From an uncultured Eubacteriales bacterium (GTDB taxonomy: Bacteria > Bacillota > Clostridia > Oscillospirales > UBA644): a stretch of DNA of 61,573 bases. The translations under genes and the position numbers were made by a program. Positions 51,401 to 58,075 of this stretch are shown in pieces. The stretch is taken from the NCBI GenBank assembly GCA_959604355.1, contig CAUHAO010000010.1, positions 1-61,573 of the forward strand. The letters run 5' to 3'. Numbering within the stretch: position 1 is the first letter of the stretch; each line of letters opens with the position of its first letter. The notes under the pieces are model-generated. The model saw nothing but the letters and a program-made list of their open reading frames with translations, ran no database searches and was not told where the DNA came from.

Positions 51401-52628
51401 TCAGGACGCATGCTGTGTGTCTGTGTTCGACCCCCGATTTCTCAGGCAGCAGATAATACGCGCCGTAAAACATCAGTTTAAAGAAGGCGACGTGATGCAT
51501 TGGTGGCATACGGGGCTTTCTTACAAAGACAGATATAAGGGGGTCCGTTCAAGGTCGTCCGATGATATGCTGTGGTTACCTTTCGCCGTTTGCGAATATG
51601 TGACAAAAACAGGAGATATGAAACTGCTTGACCTTAGATTCCGCTATGCAACGGGACCTCTGCTTGCCGAGAGCGAAAGCGAAAAATATTTCGAGGCAGG
51701 CATATCTGAGGAAAAAGAGTCCGTGTTCGAGCATTGCAAACGGGCACTGCGTCATTCCATTACGGAAGGGGCACACGGTATGATAACCTTCAGAGGCGGA
51801 GACTGGAACGACGGCATGAACAGAATGTCAAGCGCGGAAACGGTCTGGGGGTCGATGTTCACAGTCCTCGTCGCCGAGAGATTTGCCGATATATGCAGAA
51901 AAATCGGCGACGGTGAATTTGCGGACTTCTGTCTCGAAAAAGCCGTAGCCCTTCGAGAGCGCATCGAGGAAAACTGCTGGGACGGAGACAGATATATCAG
52001 AGCCATTTTCCCCGACGGAAAAAAACTCGGAAGTCATGAAAACGAGGAATGCAGCATAGATATACTGCCTCAAAGCTTTGCGTCGCTGATACAACTTGAC
52101 CCGCAGCGCGTCTCAACGGCGTTAAAATCGGCAACAGAACACTTAACCGACAAAGAAACAGGTATTGCAAGACTCTTCACACCTGCATTTGTCAGCAGTG
52201 AAATAAATCCCGGGTATATCATGGGATATATATCCGGAATAAGAGAAAACGGCGGTCAGTACACTCACGCGGCAATATGGTTTGCCTACGCCCTTTACGC
52301 AAACGGTAACAAAGACGAGGCATATGAAATTCTCCATATGATAAACCCGATATATCACTCGTCGGACAAGGCAAAAACACAGGTATACCGCACCGAGCCT
52401 TATATGATGACGGCAGACATATACACAAACAAGGCCCATTACGGTATGGGCGGATGGAGCATGTATACGGGGGCCGCGGGGTGGTATTTCAAAACCGTGA
52501 CGGAGAAACTTTTCGGAATGAAACGCGTTGAGGACGGATTCAGTTTTGAGCCGAATTTTCCCGAAGCGTGGAAAAATAAAAAAATACGTCTTTACGCATA
52601 CGGAAAAGAAATATATTCAAAACAATGA
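45444..52628 (+). CDS. cyclic beta-1,2-glucan synthase-like protein (GT84-GH94)
   Basis: 2394 residues, one intact frame. Two membrane helices lie near 232-275. A GT84 glycosyltransferase domain follows, with LDNDTRPG (about 433), SHDILESGF (about 547) and RWVRGDWQ (about 581). More helices lie near 625-670 and 749-780. A glucoamylase-like domain runs from about 810 (PRTSPTNIGIAMLCTLGAYD) to YMVHHVGMSFLS (about 1155). Two beta-sandwich regions then lead to a C-terminal GH94 phosphorylase domain with catalytic Asp in GGDWNDGMN (about 2120). In Gram-negatives such enzymes build and close cyclic beta-1,2-glucans; clostridial relatives are uncharacterised. AAAGGAGC precedes the ATG. No glucan exporter is adjacent. 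Confidence 0.85.
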   Translation: MFSDTYSIKNMKQEIRRSMKELHRYCINEKDSTVLRDNFHIFHKAYSGLSQSVFAAKKLPSTNDEKMPRLYLYAKEFCKWNGYKIDENSVMEGMIRACEKHELQSDEIYYFPDIFKAALINGAAYICKTCDNKELPVKLFNAIESLRFLMLAPFDGLYEKLSHTEKILSRDSAYRAMDEESKNLYRHRVSVLADTENTSEADIAEEITEKASEYSSGKKSHIGYYLFRNKKRRYYIADIISVTAVGVLAVGIIFSDVLLALLSILPMWQIVRALCDRIYSSSSKTRYVPRMKCDTCPKTLVTIISLVGDHSGVDELAAKCEQYYLSNKTDGLFFGILADLPQSKNETEQNDSSLINYTKVKFAELNEKYDDVFFCAIRKRSFSAENATYCGKERKRGAINDFLLYTSSPETASDRFLCVTGNVRGAKYFTALDNDTRPGIDSVKQLVGVLEHPLAKPEYNAEGTAVASGYAIAAPRMDVSLASAGTNLFTRLIGGNGGTEIYGQTSFNIYQDIYGEGIFAGKGVINIDCYNRVMQDLFPDNTVLSHDILESGFLRTVYVSDVGFSDNVPKTLISYAERGHRWVRGDWQNISALLNNIKKKDGTVIKNPLSRVSKYKIFDNIRRSSTAPATLVLLFYAAFSASIPALIITLLSVFADSIFSFLTDLFHLSFIDSLKFRSSVRSGAALNFMSALMRLMCMPYFAYKDADAAVRAIYRMFKKKRLLEWTTADQADKRMKGSFVEYLRKMAVQSVGLFFIFRPPYLIFTFLWLGAIPAAWYISKKKETGAQEEKSPEINEYLRDMWGYFSAFINEKNNFLPPDNFQENPLGISAPRTSPTNIGIAMLCTLGAYDAGLIDENSLYDILEKMTSSVEKLDKYNGQLYNWYSTTSRHPLTPRYVSTVDNGNFVCFVYALKNGLAQKDSPRAEELHRRLLDLIDGMNFGFLYNKSKNLFYVGYDVENSSFGNCYYDIYSSEARLTSYYGIARHQIPKKHWKALSRNVVRQNGYIGVKSWSGTMFEYFMPHILLPVFPGSFADEALRFAISEQKKAVLDFNVGNVRLPWGISESGFYSFDNTLLYQYKAFGVPELSLRPILAEKKERFSDTVISPYSTFLTLPFFPKDSLRNLERLKNFGLYGKYGFYEALDCSFSRTGGNPTAVYSYMVHHVGMSFLSCVNYLKDNIMQKRFMDNEMSAYKELLEEKIPEHAQKFKIRQLYTQNEKYPRYMTKTDEYQPMNPLFPETRAIVGKNFTDFISDSGCGCLKSSGKDITRFRYCEDPKGIFALFRCNGQARCFTYMPIKDQKTSYKTVFEDGCAVFYGKRRDIETKQTVTVSADGKSEIREYTVKNNSVHAKSGEMLIYFEPVLNDRAAEKAHPAFSNLFIEGDYDRENKILFISRRPKDRENSGDKMCMAVGFKEPLNYEFELSRFNVIPHGHGAESLDRAFGGDFSCVTDGPVDPCVALKFPLRVQGMSSAVSNLIISCADNKGDAMEALMRARADGNINDILKNSMLNSFSVYRKLNCRKEDIRISEILLSAIHSSKIARPSPYRPRAYKNILGPEALWRYGISGDYPILLIKTDGDNVEKCLPFVRAFSLLKEYVCDCEMVFCFSEGGSYDRKIYSTLRDFVEACGMEKLMGKRSGIFLANIQNMDEFALLSDICAFFADTEKGWKPHSIPKESSEQNIIDVKPAEISYSLKTGLGGFTDNGFAISDKASLPYRQTWSHILANPVFGTLVTDRGLGFTFAYNAYKNKLTPWSNDPVEDIPGEKLTATVTDGKHECIYDITSNSTAVFHDGYAEYISNCGTAKITVKVFVPKRFAAKVISVKTENPSSFPIKIKYEPHIVMGIGENPGTVSHIRENKCLYFSNEYNTEFASGITCLFGHGVIPLGQVLCATVHAEKTETKTFILAYAATAKQARELTAKLTPEKIRSEFDKVIAETGKRIKIDTPDAELNYFFNTLLYPQIIRSRIYARTGFFQCSGAFGFRDQLQDACCVSVFDPRFLRQQIIRAVKHQFKEGDVMHWWHTGLSYKDRYKGVRSRSSDDMLWLPFAVCEYVTKTGDMKLLDLRFRYATGPLLAESESEKYFEAGISEEKESVFEHCKRALRHSITEGAHGMITFRGGDWNDGMNRMSSAETVWGSMFTVLVAERFADICRKIGDGEFADFCLEKAVALRERIEENCWDGDRYIRAIFPDGKKLGSHENEECSIDILPQSFASLIQLDPQRVSTALKSATEHLTDKETGIARLFTPAFVSSEINPGYIMGYISGIRENGGQYTHAAIWFAYALYANGNKDEAYEILHMINPIYHSSDKAKTQVYRTEPYMMTADIYTNKAHYGMGGWSMYTGAAGWYFKTVTEKLFGMKRVEDGFSFEPNFPEAWKNKKIRLYAYGKEIYSKQ

Positions 52629-52678
52629 AAAAGTGTCGGATGTAATGTGTCACAAAATAAAAATATGCGCATTGCATC

Positions 52679-52707
52679 TTGACATTTACATAAAAAGAGA
52701 GTAAAAT
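52679..52707 (+). promoter_or_regulatory. sigma-A promoter of the M16-lgt-folD operon
   Basis: TTGACA, a 17-nt spacer and TAAAAT, 35 bp before the first ATG. Confidence 0.7.
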
Positions 52708-52742
52708 AACCGTAATATATAAGAACCGATGAAAGAGTTTAT

Positions 52743-54050
52743 ATGGAAAGAACTGTATGTGAAAACGGTATACAGTTGCAGGTGAACAGGTCTGATAAAT
52801 TCACGCGCAATATGATATCCGTAAACTTCATAATGCCTCTCGACAAAGTAAAGGCGTCTGAGAACTGCCTTCTCGGGGCTGTAATGGGCAGAGGCTGCAG
52901 AATGTACCCTGAAATAGATAAAGTTTCAGACTTTCTCGACACCCATTACGGCGCGACATTCACTCTCGGAACAGGCAAAAAGGGCGAAAATCAGGTAATA
53001 CGTTTTTCCGTGTCGTACATTGACGAAAAATATACCGATGGTTCGATTGATATGGAAAAAGACATGCTTTCTTTCCTCTCGATGATGATAACCGACAATC
53101 TCATCCTTTCGCCCGAAGCCGTTGAAGAGCGAACAGAGACCGAAAAGAAAAATCTTATAGATGCAATCAGGGCAAATATAAACGAAAAAACCTCATATGC
53201 GAACATGAGGTGCGCGGCGCACATGTTCAGCAACGAGCTTTACGGCATAGACTCATCCGGCAGCATCGAAGAGATCGAAAAACTTTCGGCAAACGACCTG
53301 CCGCGTATATTCAATAACCTTATCTTTGACAGCACCATTACGGTCTTTGCCCTCGGCAGATTTGACGCCGATGCTCTCAAAGGTTGGGTAAATTCGCTTT
53401 TTTCAGAGAAGTATCCCGGTTTTCATTGCAGCAGAAAGATATCTCCCACACTTATAAAGTCAGCCGCGAACGAAGTAAAATATTTTGTCGAAAAAGATTC
53501 CATGACTCAGGCAAAACTCGTTATGGGATTTCGCACCGGAGCTGAGAACTATATGCAGAACGCCGCGGGATACGTGCTTTTCAACGCGATATTCGCGACG
53601 TCCCCGTGCAGCAGGTTATTCGTAAATGTTCGGGAAAAAGAATCTCTTTGCTATTACTGCTCATCTGTTTTTGACAGGCATAAAGGAATAATGCTGGTAT
53701 ATTCGGGGATAAGCGCCGACAACAAAGAAAAAGTCGAGGCATCGATCCTTCGCCAGATAAAGGATATTTCCGAGGAAATATCCGATGAGGAACTTTATCA
53801 GGCAAAAAAAATGCTTATCGACTCCATCGGGCAGTCACAGGACAGTCCCACGGCGATGGAAAGTCATTTTCTCAACGCCGTTGTTTCCGGTACGGATATT
53901 TCCCCCGAAGAGTACAGAGAAATGATAATTCTTGCGCAGAAAGAGGACGTTATGGCGGCGGCAAAGGCTGTTTCTCTCGATACCGTGTATTTCCTTGAAG
54001 GAAGCGGTTCTGCCGAATATTGCGAAGACGAGGAAATATATGACATATAA
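52743..54050 (+). CDS. M16 peptidase-like protein, YfmF type, inactive
   Basis: 435 residues with the two-lobed M16 (insulinase/pitrilysin) fold, but without the zinc motif HxxEH in the N-terminal lobe; at that place it has GAVMGRGCRMYPEIDKV. This matches the non-catalytic YfmF partner that pairs with an active YfmH-like protein. In Bacillus the pair has been linked to modification of elongation factor P. A C-terminal lobe (MTQAKLVMGFRTGAEN) is normal. It overlaps the next gene by 11 bp, in line with a stable heterodimer. Confidence 0.85.
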   Translation: MERTVCENGIQLQVNRSDKFTRNMISVNFIMPLDKVKASENCLLGAVMGRGCRMYPEIDKVSDFLDTHYGATFTLGTGKKGENQVIRFSVSYIDEKYTDGSIDMEKDMLSFLSMMITDNLILSPEAVEERTETEKKNLIDAIRANINEKTSYANMRCAAHMFSNELYGIDSSGSIEEIEKLSANDLPRIFNNLIFDSTITVFALGRFDADALKGWVNSLFSEKYPGFHCSRKISPTLIKSAANEVKYFVEKDSMTQAKLVMGFRTGAENYMQNAAGYVLFNAIFATSPCSRLFVNVREKESLCYYCSSVFDRHKGIMLVYSGISADNKEKVEASILRQIKDISEEISDEELYQAKKMLIDSIGQSQDSPTAMESHFLNAVVSGTDISPEEYREMIILAQKEDVMAAAKAVSLDTVYFLEGSGSAEYCEDEEIYDI

Positions 54051-55311
54051 AAAAATACATAACGAAAAAATCGGTGAAGAATACTTTACCGCGAATATCG
54101 GCGGATTGGACGTCATCGTTATTCCTAAGCGCGATTTTTCCACAAAGCACGCCGTTTTCGCCTCAAAATTCGGATCCGTAAACAGATCCTTTACGTTCGA
54201 CAATAAGCATTACGTTCTTCCGGACGGCACGGCTCATTTTCTTGAACACAAAATGTTCTCAAAGCCTTACGGAGATGCTTTCGAAAAGTTTTCCGCCACC
54301 GGTGCAAACGCGAATGCCTACACCTCTTACAACCACACGGGATATCTGTTTTCATGCGCAAACGACTTTGAAGATTCGCTGAGAATACTCATTGAAACGG
54401 TCACAACACCGTACTTTACAGAGGAAACCGTAAGCAAGGAGTTCGGGATAATCAAGCAGGAAATCGACATGCTCCACGATAATCCCACAAACAGATGCTA
54501 TTACGACCTGCTTGACTGCCTGTTCTTTGATCACCCGATAAAATACGAGATTGCAGGTACGGAAAGCACAATCTCCCGGATCACGCCCGATATACTTTAT
54601 CTTGCACACAAAGCGTTCTACACCCCCCGCAATACGGTGCTTTGCTGTTGCGGCGATATAAATGAAGATAGTGTCGCGGACATTGTTTCCGAATATTTCA
54701 CAGGGCAAAACGATAATTGCGCGATACCGGACGGATACCCCGAAACGGAAAAAGTTTTCAAGCCGTCAAAAAGAGAAAAGATGTCTGTATCCATTCCGAT
54801 ATTTTCTTTCGGTATCAAAGATGCGCCCGTGAAATATGAGGGACGAGAACTTATAAAGCATTCTCTGGCCTGTGAGATAATTGCAGACACTCTCTCGTCA
54901 AGATCAGGAGAATTCTTCTTGAAGATGTATAACAAAGGGCTCATAAACGGCTCGTTTGACTCCGACGTGATGCGCGAAAAAGAATTCGGAGTATTCTCTT
55001 TTTCGGGAGAATCCGAGAATCCCGAAAAAATAATCGATGCGGTAAAAGAAGAACTTTATGCACTTAAACGCAGAGGCGTTTCCCAGAGAGAGTTCCTTCG
55101 GGCAAAAAACAACAATTACGGATGCTTTCTCAGCAGTTTTGACAGCTGTGAAAATCTTGCGTACGAATATCTCTACGCACACTTTGACGGCGTGACACCG
55201 TTCGACACCATGGATATATACAATTCGCTTACTCTGGATTATATAAACTCTAAATTGGATTGCTTTAACGTTGAAAATTCCGCATATTCAATCATAGACA
55301 AGGAGGACTGA
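54040..55311 (+). CDS. M16 zinc peptidase-like protein, YfmH type
   Basis: 423 residues. The inverted zinc motif HFLEH (DGTAHFLEHKMF, about 61-72) is present, with the downstream glutamate in EFGIIKQEIDML, so this is the catalytic member of the pair. The C-terminal lobe has the SISYS-like segments expected of M16. ATG 54040 was chosen because GAGGAA lies just before it and it starts the conserved domain; a long upstream extension in the same frame lies inside the previous gene. It is followed after 2 bp by lgt. Confidence 0.88.
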   Translation: MTYKKIHNEKIGEEYFTANIGGLDVIVIPKRDFSTKHAVFASKFGSVNRSFTFDNKHYVLPDGTAHFLEHKMFSKPYGDAFEKFSATGANANAYTSYNHTGYLFSCANDFEDSLRILIETVTTPYFTEETVSKEFGIIKQEIDMLHDNPTNRCYYDLLDCLFFDHPIKYEIAGTESTISRITPDILYLAHKAFYTPRNTVLCCCGDINEDSVADIVSEYFTGQNDNCAIPDGYPETEKVFKPSKREKMSVSIPIFSFGIKDAPVKYEGRELIKHSLACEIIADTLSSRSGEFFLKMYNKGLINGSFDSDVMREKEFGVFSFSGESENPEKIIDAVKEELYALKRRGVSQREFLRAKNNNYGCFLSSFDSCENLAYEYLYAHFDGVTPFDTMDIYNSLTLDYINSKLDCFNVENSAYSIIDKED

Positions 55312-55313
55312 CC

Positions 55314-56264
55314 GTGTACGACACTCATATGATTAGCTTTGAAGGGCTCGGAATACCCCCATTTGAAGTAAACAGGGTCGCGATATCAAACTTATTCGGA
55401 ACGGGCATAGACATATATTGGTATGCAATAATAATTACGTCGGGGCTAATACTTGCGATGATATTCGCGATGACACACGCGAAAAAAGTAGGCCTGACAT
55501 CTGATAATATCGTTGACATAGTCCTCTGGGGCGTGCCGACGGCTCTTATCGGAGCGCGCTTATACTATGTTATATTTGAGCCGGACCGCTTTGAGTCTTT
55601 TGCAGACATAATCAACATCAGAAAAGGCGGACTTGCCATATACGGCGGCGTTATCGCGGCCTTTCTGACAGGCTACATTTACTGTAAAGTCAAAAAAATA
55701 AACTTCCTTGCCCTCTTTGATCTCGGTGCCCTGGGATTTTTCATAGGCCAGTCTATCGGACGCTGGGGAAACTTCATGAACGCAGAAGCGTTCGGCAGTG
55801 AAACGTCTCTGCCGTGGGGTATGTCGATAAACGGAGGTGCGCCTGTACATCCGACGTTCTTATACGAATCGCTCTGGAACGTCATAGGCTTTCTGCTTGC
55901 ATACCTGTATCTGAGAAAATTCAAAAAAGAACACGGAGAAATATTCTTCTTTTATCTGGCGTGGTACGGCGCCGGAAGAACATGGATCGAAGGCTTGCGG
56001 ACCGACAGCCTCTGGTGGGGAAATTTCAGAGTCTCTCAAGTCCTGGCCGCAATAACGTGCGTCATCGGCGTAATTCTTATCATTCTTGTCCGGATCGGGG
56101 TCTGGCGTAAAATGCTCGACCGTATTGAAATAAAACGCAGACAAAAAAATCCGACGTATGTCCCTGTATATAAAGACACGTCCGATATTCCGACGGAATA
56201 CAACACAGAAGCTGAAAACACAGAACGAACGGAGAACGAAAATGGCGAAAATAATCAACGGTAA
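55314..56264 (+). CDS. lgt: prolipoprotein diacylglyceryl transferase Lgt
   Basis: 316 residues with about seven membrane helices. The signature GQSIGRWGNFMNAEAFG is near 143-160, and GGLAIYGGVIAAF, GARLYYVIF and WGMSINGGAPVHPTFLYE are the other conserved blocks. Lgt attaches diacylglycerol to the lipobox cysteine, the step before LspA. The start is GTG 55314, seven bases after AAGGAGG. The hydrophilic C-terminal tail (PTEYNTEAENTERTENENG) runs into the start of folD by 23 bp. Confidence 0.95.
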   Translation: MYDTHMISFEGLGIPPFEVNRVAISNLFGTGIDIYWYAIIITSGLILAMIFAMTHAKKVGLTSDNIVDIVLWGVPTALIGARLYYVIFEPDRFESFADIINIRKGGLAIYGGVIAAFLTGYIYCKVKKINFLALFDLGALGFFIGQSIGRWGNFMNAEAFGSETSLPWGMSINGGAPVHPTFLYESLWNVIGFLLAYLYLRKFKKEHGEIFFFYLAWYGAGRTWIEGLRTDSLWWGNFRVSQVLAAITCVIGVILIILVRIGVWRKMLDRIEIKRRQKNPTYVPVYKDTSDIPTEYNTEAENTERTENENGENNQR

Positions 56265-57087
56265 AGAAATCTCGGCAAAAATAAGAGAAGAAATCAAAGA
56301 ACAGACGAAGACTCTTGCGGAAACGACCGGCATCACCCCCGGACTTGCGGTGATTATAGTCGGAAACGATCCCGCTTCCCAAATATACGTTGCGAACAAA
56401 GAAAAAGCATGTGCGGAAGTGGGATTCTATTCCGAGAAATTTGAACTTCCCGAAGAAACCTCGCAGGACGAGCTTCTTGGACTCATCGACACACTTAATG
56501 CCCGACCCGATATCGACGGAATTCTCGTACAGCTGCCTCTGCCCAAACACATAAACGCCAAGGCTGTAATAGACAGAATACGTCCGGATAAAGACGTCGA
56601 CGCGTTCCATCCGGTAAATGTCGGGAAAATCATGGTCGGCAAATATGATTTCGCGCCCTGCACCCCGTCAGGAGTAATGGAACTCATACACAGCACGGGA
56701 ATTTCGGTTGAAGGGAAAAACTGTGTCGTCGTGGGTCGGAGCGACATCGTCGGAAAGCCTCAGTCGATGCTGTTGCTGCACGAAAACGGTACAGTAACTA
56801 TATGCCACTCGAAAACGGAAGATCTTGAAAAAATAACTAAAAAAGCCGATATTCTCGTCGTTGCCGTAGGAAAAGCGGAGTTTATTACGGGCGATATGAT
56901 CAAAAAAGGCGCTGTTGTGATAGATGTCGGTATGAACAGAAAACCCGACGGAAAACTCGTCGGAGACGTGGAGTTTAATTCTGCATCGGAAAAAGCATCC
57001 TACATAACACCTGTACCCGGAGGTGTTGGTCCCATGACGATAACGATGCTGCTTAAAAATACACTAAAAGCTTCGAAATTGCATTAA
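56242..57087 (+). CDS. folD: methylenetetrahydrofolate dehydrogenase/cyclohydrolase FolD
   Basis: 281 residues, normal for FolD. The cyclohydrolase/dehydrogenase blocks GILVQLPLPKHI, PDKDVDAFHPVNVGK, VVGRSDIVGKPQS and PVPGGVGPMTITML are intact. It interconverts methylene-, methenyl- and formyl-tetrahydrofolate in one-carbon metabolism. ATG 56242 follows CGGAGAAC inside the end of lgt. It is the last gene of the operon that starts with the M16 pair. Confidence 0.96.
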   Translation: MAKIINGKEISAKIREEIKEQTKTLAETTGITPGLAVIIVGNDPASQIYVANKEKACAEVGFYSEKFELPEETSQDELLGLIDTLNARPDIDGILVQLPLPKHINAKAVIDRIRPDKDVDAFHPVNVGKIMVGKYDFAPCTPSGVMELIHSTGISVEGKNCVVVGRSDIVGKPQSMLLLHENGTVTICHSKTEDLEKITKKADILVVAVGKAEFITGDMIKKGAVVIDVGMNRKPDGKLVGDVEFNSASEKASYITPVPGGVGPMTITMLLKNTLKASKLH

Positions 57088-57124
57088 AAGAAAATAAAAT
57101 GTGATTATTTCTTTGAAATATGTG

Positions 57125-57153
57125 TTGACATTTCAATCTGAATATGATATAAT
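57125..57153 (+). promoter_or_regulatory. consensus sigma-A promoter of the YegP-like gene
   Basis: TTGACA, a 17-nt spacer and TATAAT, a perfect consensus match 36 bp before the ATG. Confidence 0.8.
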
Positions 57154-57189
57154 CCAACCATAAAATATTAATTATTTGGAGGTTACCCT

Positions 57190-57561
57190 ATGGGAAAATT
57201 TGTTATAAAACAGACTGCTACAGGTTTTAACTTTGCTCTCAAGGCCGGAAACGGTGAGACTATCCTTGCTTCTGAAGTCTATAAGACCGAAACATCATGC
57301 AAGAACGGTATAAAGAGCGTTATGACCAACGCCCCCGCTGCAAAATTCGAGGATCAGACCGTCGAAAATTTTGAAAAGGTTACCAATCCGAAATTCGAAA
57401 TGTACACCGACAAAAAAGGCGAATACAGATTCCGTCTTAAAGCAAGAAACGGCGAAATCATCGGTATATCCGAAGGTTATGCTGCAAAAGCAAGCTGCAA
57501 GAACGGCATTGAAAGCGTTATAAAGAACGCGGCAGATGCTGAGATTGTTAAAGCTGAATAA
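57190..57561 (+). CDS. YegP-like protein with two DUF1508 repeats
   Basis: 123 residues made of two copies of a beta-rich unit. Copy one has FALKAGNGETILASEVYKTE and SCKNGIKSV, copy two has FRLKARNGEIIGISEGYAAK and SCKNGIESV. This is the DUF1508/UPF0339 (YegP) family, of unknown function. The strong promoter, TTGGAGG ribosome site and strong terminator point to high expression as a single gene. Confidence 0.9.
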   Translation: MGKFVIKQTATGFNFALKAGNGETILASEVYKTETSCKNGIKSVMTNAPAAKFEDQTVENFEKVTNPKFEMYTDKKGEYRFRLKARNGEIIGISEGYAAKASCKNGIESVIKNAADAEIVKAE

Positions 57562-57579
57562 TTTTTTCTCAAACTTCTT

Positions 57580-57607
57580 AAAGGCACCTGATTTTTCAGG
57601 TGCCTTT
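57580..57607 (+). terminator. terminator of the YegP-like gene
   Basis: A perfect 12-bp stem (AAAGGCACCTGA / TCAGGTGCCTTT) with loop TTTT, followed by TT and AT-rich sequence. Confidence 0.9.
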
Positions 57608-57788
57608 TTATTATTACCGAGGATCTGATCATCCAATGCACAACCTATTCTGGCAACAGCCTTTACATTGTAAAAAGCGCCCCACATATGTAATGTATAT
57701 AAACTTTACATGTCAAATTCAACAAAATTCAGACACTTCAGGCCTTTTTTTGCGGTGCGTTGAAAAATCAAACCGGTATATTCATTTC

Positions 57789-57867
57789 TGTGGAAAACCC
57801 AGTTGAAAGCGTTAACAACCCCTATACAAGCGTGTTTTGACCTGTGGATAACTTCATTTTTTACACA
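57789..57867. promoter_or_regulatory. cluster of three DnaA-box-like sites
   Basis: TTTTCCACA (minus strand, 57789-57797), the perfect box TTATCCACA (minus strand, 57843-57851) and TTTTACACA (plus strand, 57859-57867) all fit TTWTNCACA within 79 bp. Confidence 0.55.
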
Positions 57868-57901
57868 AAAAAACGGAAAAACTCTCTGTAAGACGTTGAA
57901 A

Positions 57902-57933
57902 AAATATGTAAAGTATTTATGCTTTACATATTT
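57902..57933. repeat. 12-bp AT-rich inverted repeat
   Basis: AAATATGTAAAG and CTTTACATATTT flank the 8-nt spacer TATTTATG. No T run follows on the plus strand beyond TTTAC, and no gene ends here, so it is not an obvious terminator. Confidence 0.6.
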
Positions 57934-58004
57934 ACTTTTCGTCATTTTCACGAATCAACAAAGCAAGATTGTATGATCACAAAACGAACTAATTTCGATA
58001 TCTA

Positions 58005-58033
58005 TTGACATTTTGGGTAAAATATGCTACTAT
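58005..58033 (+). promoter_or_regulatory. sigma-A promoter of gltX-glnS
   Basis: TTGACA, a 17-nt spacer and TACTAT, 42 bp before ATG 58076. Confidence 0.65.
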
Positions 58034-58075
58034 ATTTCTTGTTAAAATACTATTAAGATATAAAAGGTAATGTTT

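Larger units (their letters stand above)
57608..58004. other. intergenic region with DnaA-box-like sites and CTTTACAT repeats
   Basis: No credible gene lies in this stretch (57562-58075 is 514 bp without a CDS). It holds three DnaA-box-like 9-mers (57789-57797, 57843-57851, 57859-57867), three CTTTACAT copies (57661-57668, 57704-57711, 57922-57929), a TTTACATTGTAAA inverted repeat (57662-57674) and a 12-bp AT-rich hairpin (57902-57933). The gltX promoter follows it. Confidence 0.55.

Noticed and set aside
45444..52628. Two or more fused genes or a frameshift in the 7.2-kb gene
   Set aside because: Domain order follows known cyclic glucan synthases throughout and the frame is unbroken.
57600..57806. 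68-codon open frame after the YegP-like gene
   Set aside because: It starts inside the terminator, has no ribosome site and has unusual composition; the region is better read as regulatory.
57789..57867. Chromosomal origin of replication
   Set aside because: DnaA-like boxes are present but only three, and dnaA, dnaN, recF and gyr genes are absent; the origin of Firmicutes lies next to dnaA.
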